Assembly (NCBI RefSeq): GCF_002994745.2
Contig: NC_037092.1
Location: forward strand, 21,911,001 to 21,975,000
Direction of reading: 5' to 3'
Length of the DNA: 64,000 nucleotides
Source: Rosa chinensis
Taxonomy: Eukaryota; Streptophyta; Magnoliopsida; Rosales; Rosaceae
The first letter of the stretch is position 1. Each line of letters starts with the position of its first letter. The notes under the pieces are model-generated. The model had not been told where the DNA came from. It ran no database searches and saw nothing but the letters and a program-made list of their open reading frames with translations. The translations under genes and the position numbers were made by a program. Below are positions 1 through 11,711 of the stretch, piece by piece.

Positions 1-285
1 TATTTTAGGGAAAAATGAGTCTCTTTTGCTCCAATAGATTCTCTATAACTATCCCCATTTTAGGGATAGTGAGGAAAGAGAAAGTCAAATTCCCTAAATT
101 TACAACAATCTTTAAAATTTTAAGGAAGAATTATGAAGATTTTAGAGATTACTGTAAAATAGAAAATCTGTTGGAGTTGGAAAAGAAAAAAAAAAAAAAA
201 AAAAGGCTAAAGGTTTCACTTTTGCTTCCCTATAATATAGAAATAGAGAAACTGTTGGAATTGCTCTAAGCTCATTTCACATCCA
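1..285. repeat. MITE-like AT-rich repeat, cut by window edge
   Basis: The sequence carries phrases common at the ends of short plant inverted-repeat elements: ctccaatagattctcta near the left edge and, oppositely oriented, aatagagaaactgttgg near 240-265. An A-tract of about 19 bases lies at 186-204. The left end is outside the window, so no terminal repeat or target duplication can be confirmed. No coding sequence is seen here; the short ORF is AT-rich and lysine-tract driven. Confidence 0.25.
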
Positions 286-450
286 TTAAGCTCAGTTAAC
301 TAAATGTGAGAATACCAAAAGTCTTGGAGGGCTCCAGGCATTGCACACTATTGTTCCGTAGTTCCGCCTCTGGAAATGGAGCAAAAAAAAAAATGAAAAA
401 GTGTCTAGAACGAACATTTACAACAACAACTGGGTTTCTGAGATACTAGC

Positions 451-922
451 TGACGCAGTCGGAAAGATCACCTAGGTTTACAAGCAATAAACCTAAACAA
501 AGGTTTTGGAGTCCACCAGAGATAAAAGAGAAAATTCTTAATTTGATTGATAAAAGATAAAAGATAGGTTCTGCAGCCTTTTAAGGTTGCATATATATGA
601 GAAAAGAAATCCTAGGGCGACTAACAATGAAACCCTAAAGCCCATGGGTAAAAATAAAACAAATCCAAAACAAACTAGGAAACTGAAAATTCTGAAGAAC
701 AGTAAATTGCAGTTTTGAGGCCCTAAACGACCCCGAAAGCCCGAAAAAGCCCACACATTGTGGTATTGCCACAAGTTTTGTTCCTGGAGCGATTCCCTTC
801 CGAAAAGTTATAGCAATCGTGAATCGGACACTGAACGCCAAAGTTGCAATAGTAACTTGGGTTTTTCTCCTTTTGCAGGATCGAACTGTTCTTCAATTTG
901 GACTGCCATTCATTCTACATCA
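451..922 (-). repeat. 3' LTR of the Ty3/gypsy element
   Basis: This is a direct repeat of 5386-5854 with scattered substitutions and small indels. Because the element is on the minus strand, this left copy is the 3' LTR. A purine-rich tract on the minus strand, GGAGGTGGAGGAGAC, lies immediately internal to it (923-940) and fits the polypurine tract. The C-terminal pol reading frame appears to run up to or into the LTR. Confidence 0.93.
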
Positions 923-999
923 GTCTCCTCCACCTCCAAAGAACTCAACCCCGAGTTCTCTTCAGGATAAATAACCTCATCTTCACGAAACTCATGCAG

Positions 1000-3900
1000 A
1001 TCAGCCACATTAAAGGTGTTAGAAATGCCCATGGAATCAGGAAGTGCAACAACATAGGCATTGTCGTTGATCTTCCTCAGCACCTTAAAAGGACCATATT
1101 TTCATAGCTTTAGCTTGTTGTAGGTACTAACAGGAAATCTCTCCTTCCTTAGAAACACCACCACGTTATCACCCTATTGGAACACTTTAACTCTTCAATG
1201 CTTGTCAGCTGCAGCTTTATACTTTGCATTAGTTTCTTCCAACTTGGCCCTAACTTCTTCTCTAATAGACTGCACATCCTTAGCCATGCCCTCAGCAGCA
1301 ACACTAACACTAGGAACTTTAGGAAGCTTCACTAAATCAACCACATGTCGAGGAACAGCAGTATAAACTAATGAGAATGGTGACTTCCCTGTGGCACTAT
1401 GCACAACACTGTTATAAGCAAACTCCACATGTGGTAAGGCATAATCCCACTGTTTGGGTCTATCTCCACAAACACTCCTGACCATGTTACCCAAAGTTCT
1501 ATTAGTAACCTCTATTTGCCCATCAGTTTAAGGATGAGATGTGCTGCTACGATTCAAAGCTGTTCCAAACATTCTCCACAATGTACGTAATCCAGAAGTG
1601 ACTAAGGAACTTCGTGTCTCTATCAGAAGTAATGGACTTGGGCACTCCATGTAAACGAACCACCTCCCTGAAAAACAGTTTAGCAATATTGGACGCATCA
1701 GCAGTCTTCTTACAAGCTATAAAGTGCGCCATCTTGGAGAACCTGTCAACTACCACAAACACAGATTCCACACCCCTTTGGGTACAGGGTAATCCCAACA
1801 CAAAGTCCATAGCAAGATCCTGCCAAATATCTTCAGGAATAGGTAAAGGTAAATAAAGACCAGTATTTTAGGACTGACCCTTAGAAACCTGGCAGGTGTA
1901 GCACTTCCTCACAATAACTCCTACATCCTTCTTCAGCTGTGGCCAGAAATACCTCTCCTCAAGGCTAGCAATAGTTTTATCTCAGCCCAAGTGTCCGCTC
2001 AATCCCCCTCCATGCAAATCTCTAATCAGTTTCTCCCTTAATGATGAACTAGGAATACATAGTCGATTCCCCTTGAATAAATAACCATCATTCACATAGA
2101 AATCTGCAACTGCATGATTGCTACTGCACTTGGCCCAAATCTCCTTAAAATCAACGTCTTCCTCATACAATTCTTTTAAGAGATCAAAACCCACAATCTC
2201 CTGAGCTAACGTGACCAGCAAAGAAGCCCTCCTACGTACTCAAAGCATCTGCCACCCTATTAAGAGTACCAGATTTATGCTGAATCACAAAAGGAAATTT
2301 CTGCAGAAAACTCACCCACCTTGCATGCATCTTGTTTATAGTTTTCTGAATGTTAAGGTACTTCAAGGCCTGATGATCAGTGAACAATACAAACTCTCTC
2401 TGAATAAGGTAGTGCTCCCATTACTTCAATGCCCAGAACACTGCATAAAATTCCTAATCATAAGTACTCCACTTTTGACGAGCTTCACTCAACTTTTCAT
2501 TAAAAAATGCTACCGGCCTCTTTTCTTGTGACAACACAGCACCTACTCCCACGCCACTAGCATCACATTCAACCTCGAACACCTTGTCAAAATTGGGAAG
2601 AGCAAGAACTAGTGCAGTACAAAGTTTCTCCTTAATTAAAGTAAAGCTCTTTTCTTGTTCTTCTCCCTACTGGAACTTGCCTTTCTTCAAACATTCAGTA
2701 ATAGAAGCAGTAATGGTACTAAAATTTCTTACAAATCTCCTGTAGAAAGTAGCCAAACTATGGAAACTCCGCACCTCATAAACTGTTTTTGGAGCTGGCC
2801 ATTCTCTTATAGCTCTTATCTTCTCTTCATCAACCTGAATGCCTTCTTCTCCAACCACAAAACCCATAAACAACAGCTTCCTGGTGCAGAAAGTACACTT
2901 TTTCAGGTTAATATACAGTTTATTCTCCTGTAAAGCTCCTAGAACCTGCCTCAAATGTATAAGATGTTCTTCTTTGGTCCTGCTATATATCAATATATCA
3001 TTAAACTACTCCATGACAAAAGAACCAATAAAAGGACGAAGAACCTGGTTCATAAGCCTCATAAAGGTGCTAGGTGCATTAGACAACCCGAATGGCATCA
3101 CCATCCACTCATATAACCCCTCCTTGCTCTTAAAGGCTATCTTCCACTCATCCCCTGGCTTGATTTGAATATGATGGTAACCACTTCGAAGATCTATCTT
3201 GGTAAACACCTTGGAACCTTCCAGCTCATCAAGCATGTCCTCCAAACGAGGAATAGGAAACTTGTACTTCACAGTGATCTTATTTATAGCCCTGCTATCA
3301 ACACACATCTGTCATTGATTACCCTTCTTAGGAACAAGAAAGACTGGAACTGCACAAGGACGCATACTTTCATGAATAAACCCTTTCTTAAGCAAGTCTT
3401 CAATCTGCTCCCTCAAAATCTCGTTCTCTTTAGGACTCATGCTGTAATGGGGCAGATTTGGCAAAAGAGCTCCAGGAACCAAATCAATCTGATGCTGAAT
3501 GTCCGTCATAGGTGGTAACTCATTGGGCAGCTCATCCGAGATCAACTCCTCAAACTCTCTCAACATATTCTGCACTTCCTTAGGGATCACTATATCTTCC
3601 TTTTCTACAGTCAACAACCCTTTAATCACCACTGGACAAATAACTTCAGCTTCTTTAAAGGTTTCCTCCATCTCGAATTCACTGCTAGACAAGATCAGAA
3701 AACTCTCTCCTTTCTTTACACCCGATCTCTCAAATTGAGAAACAGGAGCCATGACAATTTTATGACTATTCCACATAAACATCATCACATTATCTCTACC
3801 TTTGTAAGTCACATCCACCTCATATTGCCAATGTCACCCAAATAAAATATGACAAGCATCCATATTAATAATATCACACAGAACTTCATCCTTATAATGC

Positions 3901-4190
3901 TTACCAATGGATACAGGTGCTTTGCAGGACTCAGCAACTTAAACTTGTGGACCTTTCTTGACCCATCCCAGAGAATAAGGCACTTCATGAGGCTGTGTAG
4001 GTAACTGCAAATACTCCACCAATTTTCTGGCTACAAAATTTTCGCAGCTCCCATTATCCACAATTAGATTGCACACTTTGTTATTAATGGAACAAAGTGA
4101 TTTGAAAATATTGTGTCGGTGCCCATCTTCCTTAGGAGTTAATAAGATCCTCTGCAACACAATATTAACCTTCTCAGGAGACTCCTCCAC
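1000..4190 (-). pseudogene. pol: Broken pol (protease, RT, RNase H, integrase)
   Basis: Fragments in minus-strand order are: an aspartic protease region with [11 protein letters not shown] (about 3939-4190); RT entry with PCAVPVFLVPKK (about 3312-3400) and [15 protein letters not shown] start, [10 protein letters not shown] and [13 protein letters not shown] (3006-3308); RNase H with ECDASG and TDHQALKYL (about 2300-2640); the integrase zinc region and SGHLG (1982-2221); and the integrase core with [20 protein letters not shown] and SDRD (1547-1810). A stop falls just before the RT catalytic box, and the box reads FNDIL where active enzymes have a DD pair. More stops separate the other blocks. 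The copy cannot make a working polyprotein. Confidence 0.9.
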
Positions 4191-4249
4191 CGCAAACTCA
4201 ACCCCTTCATATTCATCACCTCTTTTAACTTCTTCTTCATCTTCATCAT

Positions 4250-5335
4250 AATCACCTATAAGGCGGTTTGTCTCCTCTCAGGACACACATTAGACCTATG
4301 TTCAGGCTTGTTGCATCTATAGCAGAGTTCTGTTGTAGGCCTCGCATAAGGATTATTAGGCTTCTGACTTGGGACCCTATTTTGAACACCACTGGAACTG
4401 CTAGAACCGCTAGTCCCTTTAAAAGGAGGATTGAAAACCCTAGGAGCACTCTCTGTATTTTGCTGTATGGCTTTTTCCTTGCTAGCTGAGGAGTTCACCA
4501 ACTCTGTGATCCTCTGATAGGTATACCTCTGGAAGGAAGAAGCTCGTGAAGGCTTCTCTAATAATTCTGCTTTCAATGCTAGGCTTGAAGCTTCTGTCAC
4601 AGTCCACACAGTTTGCAACCCAATTTTCTCCTGAATGGTTTTGTTCAGCCCACTAATATAGCGAGCCACCTTCTGACCTTCAGATTCTCCTAGTTCATTG
4701 CGCTCTGAATAGCGTAAAAACTCAGCAGTGTATTAAGCCACTGTCCTCATACCTTGGACACATTCAATATACAACCTGTACAGAATCTGCTCATAATCAT
4801 CCGGCAAGAATCTCTCCATCATAAGCTTTTTCATTCTTCGCCATGTTTTAACCCCCTGCTTTCTCTACTTCTTCTGAGTATTCTGCAACTTATCCCACCA
4901 AACTGCAGCAGTGCTCTTTAATCGCCAGGCAACATGCTTAACCTGCTTGTTTTCAGGCACCTCCATAATCTCAAAGAATCTGTCTACCTGAAGCTGCCAA
5001 TCCAGATAATCTTCCACACCCAAGTTGCCCGAAATGAAAGAGATCTCAGCCTTGACTTTGTAATCCTGATCAGCTTGTCCTTGTTGTTCAGGTTGCACAA
5101 TTTCTTCTTCAGAACCAGATTCTGAATTATTATCAACAACTTCACCACGTGGAGTTCTAACTCGCTGGCCGCCTTCCTCACTTCTATTTCGATTATTGTT
5201 GTTGTTGTTGTTGTTGTTGTTATTCCTCTCTCCCAACATTCCACAAATTTCTCTAATCTGAGTATTCACGGAGTTGAAGGCAGCGGTAAACATTACTATG
5301 AGAGCTTCAATATCTGCTTTTGTAACTTCACCCAT
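4250..5335 (-). pseudogene. gag: Broken gag with zinc knuckle
   Basis: The likely start is the ATG at 5335, about 50 bp inside the 5' LTR, giving [20 protein letters not shown]. An asparagine run encoded by a GTT/AAC repeat (about 5195-5222) and an acidic stretch follow. The retrotransposon gag core ([23 protein letters not shown]) comes next. Stop codons interrupt between about 4669 and 4865. The C-terminal part ends with a CCHC zinc knuckle, CYRCNKPEHRSNVC (C-X2-C-X4-H-X4-C), which in this family binds nucleic acid during packaging. Confidence 0.88.
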
Positions 5336-5368
5336 TGCTACTAAGGTAAATAAGAGAGACAGGGAAGA

Positions 5369-5384
5369 CCTGCTCTGATACCAC
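5369..5384 (-). other. Primer binding site (initiator tRNA-Met type)
   Basis: Read on the minus strand, two to three bases inside the 5' LTR, the sequence is TGGTATCAGAGCAGG. This is the usual plant LTR-retrotransposon PBS complementary to the 3' end of initiator tRNA-Met. Its place confirms that 5386-5854 is the 5' LTR and that transcription ran on the minus strand. Confidence 0.93.
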
Positions 5385-5385
5385 C

Positions 5386-5854
5386 TGACGCAGTCGGAAA
5401 GATCACCTAGGTTTACAAGCAATAAACCTAAACAAAGGTTCTGGAGTCCACCAGAGATAAAAGAGAAAATTCTCAATTTCATTGATAAAAGATAAAATAT
5501 AGGTTCTACAGCCGTTTAAGGTTGTATATATATGAGAAAAGAAACCCTAGGGTGACTAACAATGAAACCCTAAAGCCCACAGGTAAAAATAAAACCCAAA
5601 ACAAACTAGGAAAACGAAAATTCTGAAAAACAGTAAATTGTAGTTTTAAGGCCCTAAATAAGCCCGAAAGCCCGAAAAAGCCCACACATTGTGGTATTGC
5701 CACAAGTTTTGTTCCTGGAGCGATTCCCTTTCTGAAAAGCTATAGCAATCGCGAATCGGACACCGAATGCCAAAGTTGCAATAGTAACTTGGGTTTTCCT
5801 CCTTTTGCACGATCGAACTGTTCTTCAATTTGGACTGCCATTCGTTGTACATCA
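5386..5854 (-). repeat. 5' LTR of the Ty3/gypsy element
   Basis: This is a direct repeat of 451-922 carrying the element's own promoter side. It is followed at once by the target duplication CTAGC (5855-5859). The two LTRs differ at many sites, so the insertion is not very recent. Confidence 0.93.
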
Positions 5855-5859
5855 CTAGC

Positions 5860-6653
5860 TAAAATAATTGTTCATGAGGCTGTTGCATAGTATAATTTGC
5901 TACAAAAGTAAACATGTGAATAATAATATCCCGTAAAGAAATATCTAGTTGTATATTCGACTTCTGATCTCATCTTGCCATGTATGTACAGTGCACCCAA
6001 AGTATATTTGATCAATTGCACTCTAGGGTTCGAATTGCAAGAGGGATATTGTGCTGAAGGCAGTGAATAAACATACAACCTTGTTTCAAATTTAAATTCA
6101 AGGCTGTTGGTGATTGATTTTGGGAATTGTGACCCAATGTTAACTGGGGAAAGTGAAACAAAAAAAGAAAAAGAAAAAAAGGATCAAGCTATCAACCAAC
6201 TGAACTAATACCCAAATATGAATTTCCATTATCTTCTGGCTATATTTCCTCCAAAATCAAGAACATTAACCGTTAGAGTATCTCCAACAAATATTAAAAT
6301 AAGAAGTTGTTGGAGTTGCCTGCAAGAGGCATCTAAAATTTTTTCTATTCGATTTGTAGATCCTTGTCTTAAGTTCTTTGGATGTAAAAATTTGTCATAT
6401 ACTCCTTACAATGTCTAATTTTATAATTTTAGGAGGTTTCGTCATATACTTCTTACAAATAATTTATTGCTTCTTCAATCTTAAGCATATACAAATAGGT
6501 ACAGTAAAAGACCATTTGACAACATATAGACAAACTAGGCAAAGGAAAAAAGCTATTGATTGGCCTCGTAGCTTATTAGGCTTGAAATAGTAATTTTTAG
6601 GTCCGAGGCAAATTACAAAATATGTCTGTCTTTACAAAATTTGTAAAGTTAAA
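5860..6653. other. Intergenic, no gene seen
   Basis: AT-rich sequence with no convincing coding region. A short inverted phrase (gagtatctccaaca at 6276 and tgttggagttgcc at 6307) resembles remains of a small inverted-repeat element. Confidence 0.4.
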
Positions 6654-6665
6654 ACTCTCAACTTT

Positions 6666-7347
6666 TTTTTTTTTTGAGTTGAAGGAGGTTATCAATAAAA
6701 AAAACTTTAGAGTACAAATTTCTCTTCATTTATTACATCTTGTATAAAGAAAGGAGCATGAGACCAATAGAAGTCTAGATCATGTGCAGAAGCATGAGCT
6801 GCTAGAAGATGGGCTACCTTATTGGCTTCCCTCCTAGCATGAACCAAACGAGAATTTGGAATAGAACCCAAATCTTCACTGATATCGTCATACAGCCTAC
6901 CAAGAGCTGAAATGTTTTGTGTCCTAGTTTGACACAATTGTTGCTTCAAAGTCAAACAGTATGTTTCAAAAATAACAAGATGTAGAGAATGATTGATAAC
7001 AAAACCAATTGCCTCTCTACAAGTCACCAACTCTGCATGTTCTGCTGAAACAATATGATAGATAATTTTCCCAGCAGCATCCATATATGTACCAGTATCA
7101 TCTCGCACAACGAAGCCCACTGCTGCCCTGCTAGTACCGCTATCAAATGCACCATCAAAGTTAATCTTCATCCACCCTTGTGGATGAGCTCTCCACTTAA
7201 GGACCCTTCGCTTAGCCATCACTTTCTGAAGCTTAGAATTAGAATCGTGAAAAATGAAGTTGCTTAGCCTTGTAGATGACATTAGAGCAACATCACTTGA
7301 TGAAGTGAGCTTATTGTCCCAAACCCTCACATTCCTTTCTTTCCAGA
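6666..7347 (-). mobile_element. 5'-truncated LINE tail with RNase H-like domain
   Basis: A minus-strand reading frame (6707 to about 7347) encodes the C-terminal RNase H-like domain common to plant L1-type LINEs. It has WMKINFDGAFDSGTSRAAVG near the start, AEHAELVTCREAI in the middle and RLVHARREANKVAHLLAA near the end, preceded by an IWKERNVRVW linker. The 3' tail is the oligo-T run at about 6666-6675 (poly-A on the minus strand). The 12-bp repeat ACTCTCAACTTT flanks it at 6654-6665 and 7348-7359, a target duplication that fixes both ends. The frame is open because only the last ~680 bp was inserted; there is no promoter or RT, so it is not a gene. Confidence 0.85.
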
Positions 7348-7585
7348 TACTCTCAACTTTAAAATGATAGGAAGTTGTCTTTAACCATTAGGATGCATAT
7401 ACGATCTTGATATTTTACTACATTTAATAATACTATTTATATTATACTCTAACTAAAAATTAGACATACTTTTGACTCAAAAAAAATCCTGTATGAAATG
7501 ATCACCTCTTTCAGCTTACCTCAAATCTGGACGTGAAGTTATTCTCTTTTGTCAAAACCACAAATGGCAACTACCCAATTTCTAA

Positions 7586-8482
7586 GGGGGGTGTATTCAT
7601 TTAAGAATCTATAAGATTTTTTCGTATTTTGAAAGTCTATGGGTATTCAATTGAGATTTTAAATAATCCTTTAAAATCTTGATGTATTCAATTAAGATTT
7701 AGAATTATTCATTCAAATCTGCAGATATTCAAAAGTATAAGGATTTTAAAGTATTTCATAAATGCTGGATTTTGAAGGATTTTATAGTACTTTTTATACA
7801 TATCAAAACTCAAAAACAATCCAACCACTTCCCAAGAGATTTTGATGGATTCTTTCTCACTAAAAAAATGAAGAAGCTATTTACCAAAAAAAAAGTAGCT
7901 CTTAATAGATGACACTCATCTATTTTGTCTTAGACCTATCTTCCCACTATCCTCCTCTACCTTTGCCTCTGTTTTCATCTAATAATTTTATTTTTATTTT
8001 TAATCCTTCTAGCTAATGAAGCTCATTTTCAATGGTATTGTTAAGATGATACATACACACATATTTCTTTTGTAAATTAAATATGAAATAAATTATGTCA
8101 TTAGTTTATTACTTTATTTTTTGTGTAACATTTTGGCTGATTAGTTTTCTCTTATTATTCATATATCATTACACACTAACACACAACATAAAGAATGATA
8201 CATTACCATACACACACACACACACACACATACACACACTTTTTTGTCATTGATATAGAATTATAGTTGGATCCATACATCCATTGCTTTTAAAGAAGAA
8301 AAAAAAATTAATCTACCAAAAATATCATAAGGACTTGTAAAATCAAAACAAATACCAGTAAATCAATCCATTAGAATCAATTAGAGTCCATATAGAATTT
8401 AAACAATCCGTGGATTAAGTAAATCCATGAATTATAAAAACTCAAACAAAATCATTTAAAATCTGAATTGAATACACCCCTC
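7586..8482. mobile_element. PIF/Harbinger-type MITE
   Basis: The 14-bp terminal inverted repeats are GGGGGGTGTATTCA on the left and TGAATACACCCCTC on the right (one mismatch when inverted). Both are flanked by TAA (7583-7585 and 8483-8485), the 3-bp TSD type of PIF/Harbinger. The inside is AT-rich and noncoding, with several TATTCAATT-AGATTTT-like subterminal repeats and a CA microsatellite at about 8212-8231. No transposase is present, so mobility would depend on another copy. Confidence 0.8.
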
Positions 8483-8485
8483 TAA

Positions 8486-9198
8486 GTCTACCACATTGGG
8501 AACTCACAATTTCTTCCTCTACAATGTGGTTCTAACCTTCTGTCTCCTGTTCCCACATTATATGCTCTAGTCATACCCATCTTTGACATGCTTACCCAAA
8601 GCGAACCACTCCTGTAACAAGGGAGGTCAAGTGTGTTTCCCTCTACTCAAAATACATGCCATTCTGGTCAACCAATACGATGGACATACCTTTGAACCGC
8701 ATCGGAAACCTAAACCAACCATAAGGACTCACTCCCTTAGATCCCAACTATACAGATGCAACTCAAACTAGGCTCAAACTTCCTAGACAATCAAGCCTCT
8801 CACTAACGTCAGAAACTTTACCAGCCTATATAACATGGAAATTGCCAAGACGTGGCCTCTGCACTGTCCTATGCACCCCATCAATCGAAGTACCAAACCC
8901 GTGGTCGAATTCCTCCAAGTCCAGAGAGAGAGAGATGCACAAGAAACCACCGAGAACAAGACAAGATTTCAATTCTAAAAAGGACCTTCCGTCACACTCA
9001 TTGACGTTGAATTGAAAAGGCCTCAAGTCACCCAAACGAAGTAGAAGATTCCCCATTATTATTATTCTTTTCAAACAATTACCACACAAAACGTTTCGTT
9101 CCCGGTCCGGTTCGACCGTACCAAATTACTGTATCTCTGTATCGAACTAAATTTACTTAATATCTCGATAGTCAAAAATTCTAGTATAAACCAAAGTT
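8486..9198. other. Intergenic, no gene seen
   Basis: The short ORFs have no recognisable domain. Nothing else stands out apart from a GAGA stretch at about 8923-8933. Confidence 0.4.
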
Positions 9199-9423
9199 CA
9201 CATGCATCATGAGTTAATTCTCAGTACTGTTTATGAACAGTATTGAGAATTAACTCATGGTGCATGTGGATCTTCGTCCACCCAAGACTTTTCGCTCTGT
9301 AGCTTGATGTATCGTAAAACTTTATTCCAACAGTACCAGAAATTAACTCATGATGCATGTGAACCTTGATCCACCCAAAACTCTTCGCTCCGTAGCTTGA
9401 TGAATCGTAAAACTTCATTCCGC
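9199..9423. repeat. Hairpin joined to a two-copy tandem repeat
   Basis: An inverted repeat with ~32-bp arms (9199-9230 and 9237-9268; core ATGAGTTAATTCTCAGTACTGT) flanks the six-base loop ttatga. The right arm is also the start of a ~93-bp unit (9238-9330) repeated in direct orientation at 9331-9423 with scattered changes. Conserved phrases in both units are AATTAACTCATG, GTAGCTTGATG and ATCGTAAAACTT. It lies about 1.4 kb upstream of the UBP15-like start codon. No function can be assigned from sequence. Confidence 0.75.
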
Positions 9424-9889
9424 CATTTTATTCGTTTATTCCCTCCGAACTGTTTAAAAAATTGCACACAGCCATGTCTGCCCACGCAAAACACAATTAT
9501 CCTCTTCTCTCTCCATTCATGGGTAGAAGGGAATCGACCAGTAAACGTGGCCCTCTGTTAAAACTCATTGGGAACATCATCTCCTGGGCCCCACCCCCGA
9601 AACACATTATTAAGGTAAAAATTTTCCACGTTATGTTTTTTTGACCAAGACCCTCTGACGTTCCTAGGCTTTCCTATTCCCACTTTCAACACATCCAACG
9701 GTCCAACGTCAATCAACTAATCCCCACCTTGTCAGCTTTGCTCAGATGGGCCCCCCCCCGAGGCTTCAGATCAAATGGGCTTCCGCCACGTGTGACTGAT
9801 GTGAATGAGTGCACACTGATATGGGGTTTGTGAGGAAGCAGGGGAGAGAAACCCCAGTGTTAAAAGTAGGGGCTATTTTTTGGGGTGTG
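9424..9889 (+). promoter_or_regulatory. Probable promoter region of the UBP15-like gene
   Basis: This is the stretch directly upstream of the presumed transcribed leader. A three-copy GTGTGAA repeat lies at about 9887-9912. The inferred 5'UTR exon runs to a GT donor near 10,072 (gagg|gtatgc), with a plausible acceptor at 10,689 (ataacag|gtctg). I did not find a convincing TATA box. Placement is inferred from the gene model only. Confidence 0.35.
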
Positions 9890-10831
9890 AAGTGTGAAGT
9901 GTGAAGTGTGAAGGGAGAAGAGCAGAGAGAAGACTGGTGTGTTTTTTGAGCTTACTGTCTGAGGAATCAAGGAATCATTTTTTTTCAGGGAGGAAGAAGA
10001 AGAAGGCAAAAGCAGCTCACAAGTGTTTACCTTTCTGGGTTTTCAGCTTAAGAGCTTTGCTTGTGCATGAGGGTATGCTTTCACCTCATTCAAAGTTTCA
10101 ATCTTTGTGTACTTTATTTTGAAAAAAATATATGTTACTATTTCACAGTTCTGTACTTGAATCTCAGATTTGCAATGCTTGTTTTCTTCTGGGCCTCTTT
10201 TTGTTTTGGTATTTAGGTGAAAATGGGAGGAGTATTTATGTGTTTTCTTCAATTGTGGGAGGGTGTGAGTGTTAAATTAGTGTTCTTGGTGGAAGTACCG
10301 GCATTTATGAGAAACTGGTTAGGGTTTTGGCTTGCAAGATGTCATTTTGTTTATGGAGATTGGGGATATTAGGTGGATTTCTTAAATGGGGTTGTCTTAT
10401 ATTTTCATTCGGTAATAACGGGTGTGCTTGAATGTTGGGTAATTTTGAATGTGGGTTCATAGCTTCAGGTGTTATTTGGTATCCAAATGTTTAGTGTAGC
10501 CTACTTGCTTGGGCTGGTAATACTGCTTCATTGTAGTCGAAACTTGGTAATGACTGTGATTTAACTGTTTAATGTTCAAGGCTCTGGATTCAATCAAGTT
10601 GCCTTTCAATGCTTGATTTCTATCTAAAATGGAAAATGCAGTACTGATTATTATGTTTTTGATTGGATATTTTGGTGAAAATATAACAGGTCTGAGTGGT
10701 GGTGCTGGTGGAATATATTTATCTCGTTTTGAACCTTAATGTCAACCTACTTGGACTTGTTTAACTTTAAGAGGTCGTCTCCGGGTTAGTTTGTTTTGAG
10801 GGATATTGGACATGAGTATGCTGGTGGGGAC

Positions 10832-11673
10832 ATGCTTGAGCCAAGGGAAGCTGATATACCTGCCCTGTTCTTGGTTTTCGTTGTGCTTCCTTTGCTTGCT
10901 TATGTTTTACTTGGAAAATGGAGTGAGGCATCTAAGAAGAGAGAGAGGGTAAGTTTGCTTGCTCAACTCGCATCAGAAGAAGCTCTTAGAGCTGAAGCAA
11001 TGGCTGTTCCTGACGTTATTCCTCCGGTTTCGTCTTCAAAGAATAATGTTCATGCATGTGCTAGATGCTCTAGGCCAGCCACAACCCGCTGCTCTAGATG
11101 CAAATCTGTCAGATATTGGTATGCTTTAATTTGTCAGAGATTGTCTGTCTATATACTTCCTTGTTCTGTTTTTTTTTTCCTTATATGCTCGTCTACTAAA
11201 GAAAGATTGAACTTTAATGATAAATTGTTGCATCCCAAGCATTGTGATTTATTGACTATAGAAATAGCTGTTGAGGTTTCTCAAGCCTGCACTTGATGCT
11301 TGTGTAGTCTTCCCAGACAGTGCTTTTGAGATTAGTTGAGAATTTGGTTCAGCCACTTTTGCTCAAGTTAGCTCTTCACCTAAGGCAGCAAACTTAAATG
11401 TTCCTTTAGTATTGTACTTCAAATTTTATTTACATGTCTGCAAAAGGGTAATTAGATTGTTAAGCATATCACAGTTGTACCATTTATAGGAGGTATGCAT
11501 TTTCTATAAAGAAAATTATCTCTGAAAAGGAACTTAGACATGCCACTCACAACTAACTATCAGAAAGAGGACAATGAGTGCAGCATAATATAGTAACTAT
11601 ATTCCAGAATTTGCATGTCCCTAAAAAATAAGGATTCGCTAATTGGTGATTTCAGCTTTGTTTTGTATCTAAT

Positions 11674-11711
<38 letters not shown>

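Larger units (their letters stand above)
451..5854 (-). mobile_element. Ty3/gypsy LTR retrotransposon, degenerate copy
   Basis: Direct LTRs lie at 451-922 and 5386-5854. Both begin TGACGCAG and end ACATCA on the plus strand, and both are flanked by the 5-bp duplication CTAGC (446-450 and 5855-5859). The internal region reads on the minus strand in the order gag, protease, reverse transcriptase, RNase H, integrase, which is Ty3/gypsy order. Many in-frame stops and frameshifts break the polyprotein, so this copy is not autonomous. A chromovirus lineage is possible from the RT and C-terminal integrase style, but I could not confirm a chromodomain. Confidence 0.95.

Noticed and set aside
5195..5222. 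GTT/AAC trinucleotide run as a simple microsatellite
   Set aside because: It encodes the asparagine run within gag in the correct frame, so it is described with gag.
10796..10831. Upstream in-frame extension of UBP15-like exon 1
   Set aside because: It begins at a TTG. The ATG at 10832 gives the family's conserved MLEPREADIP start.
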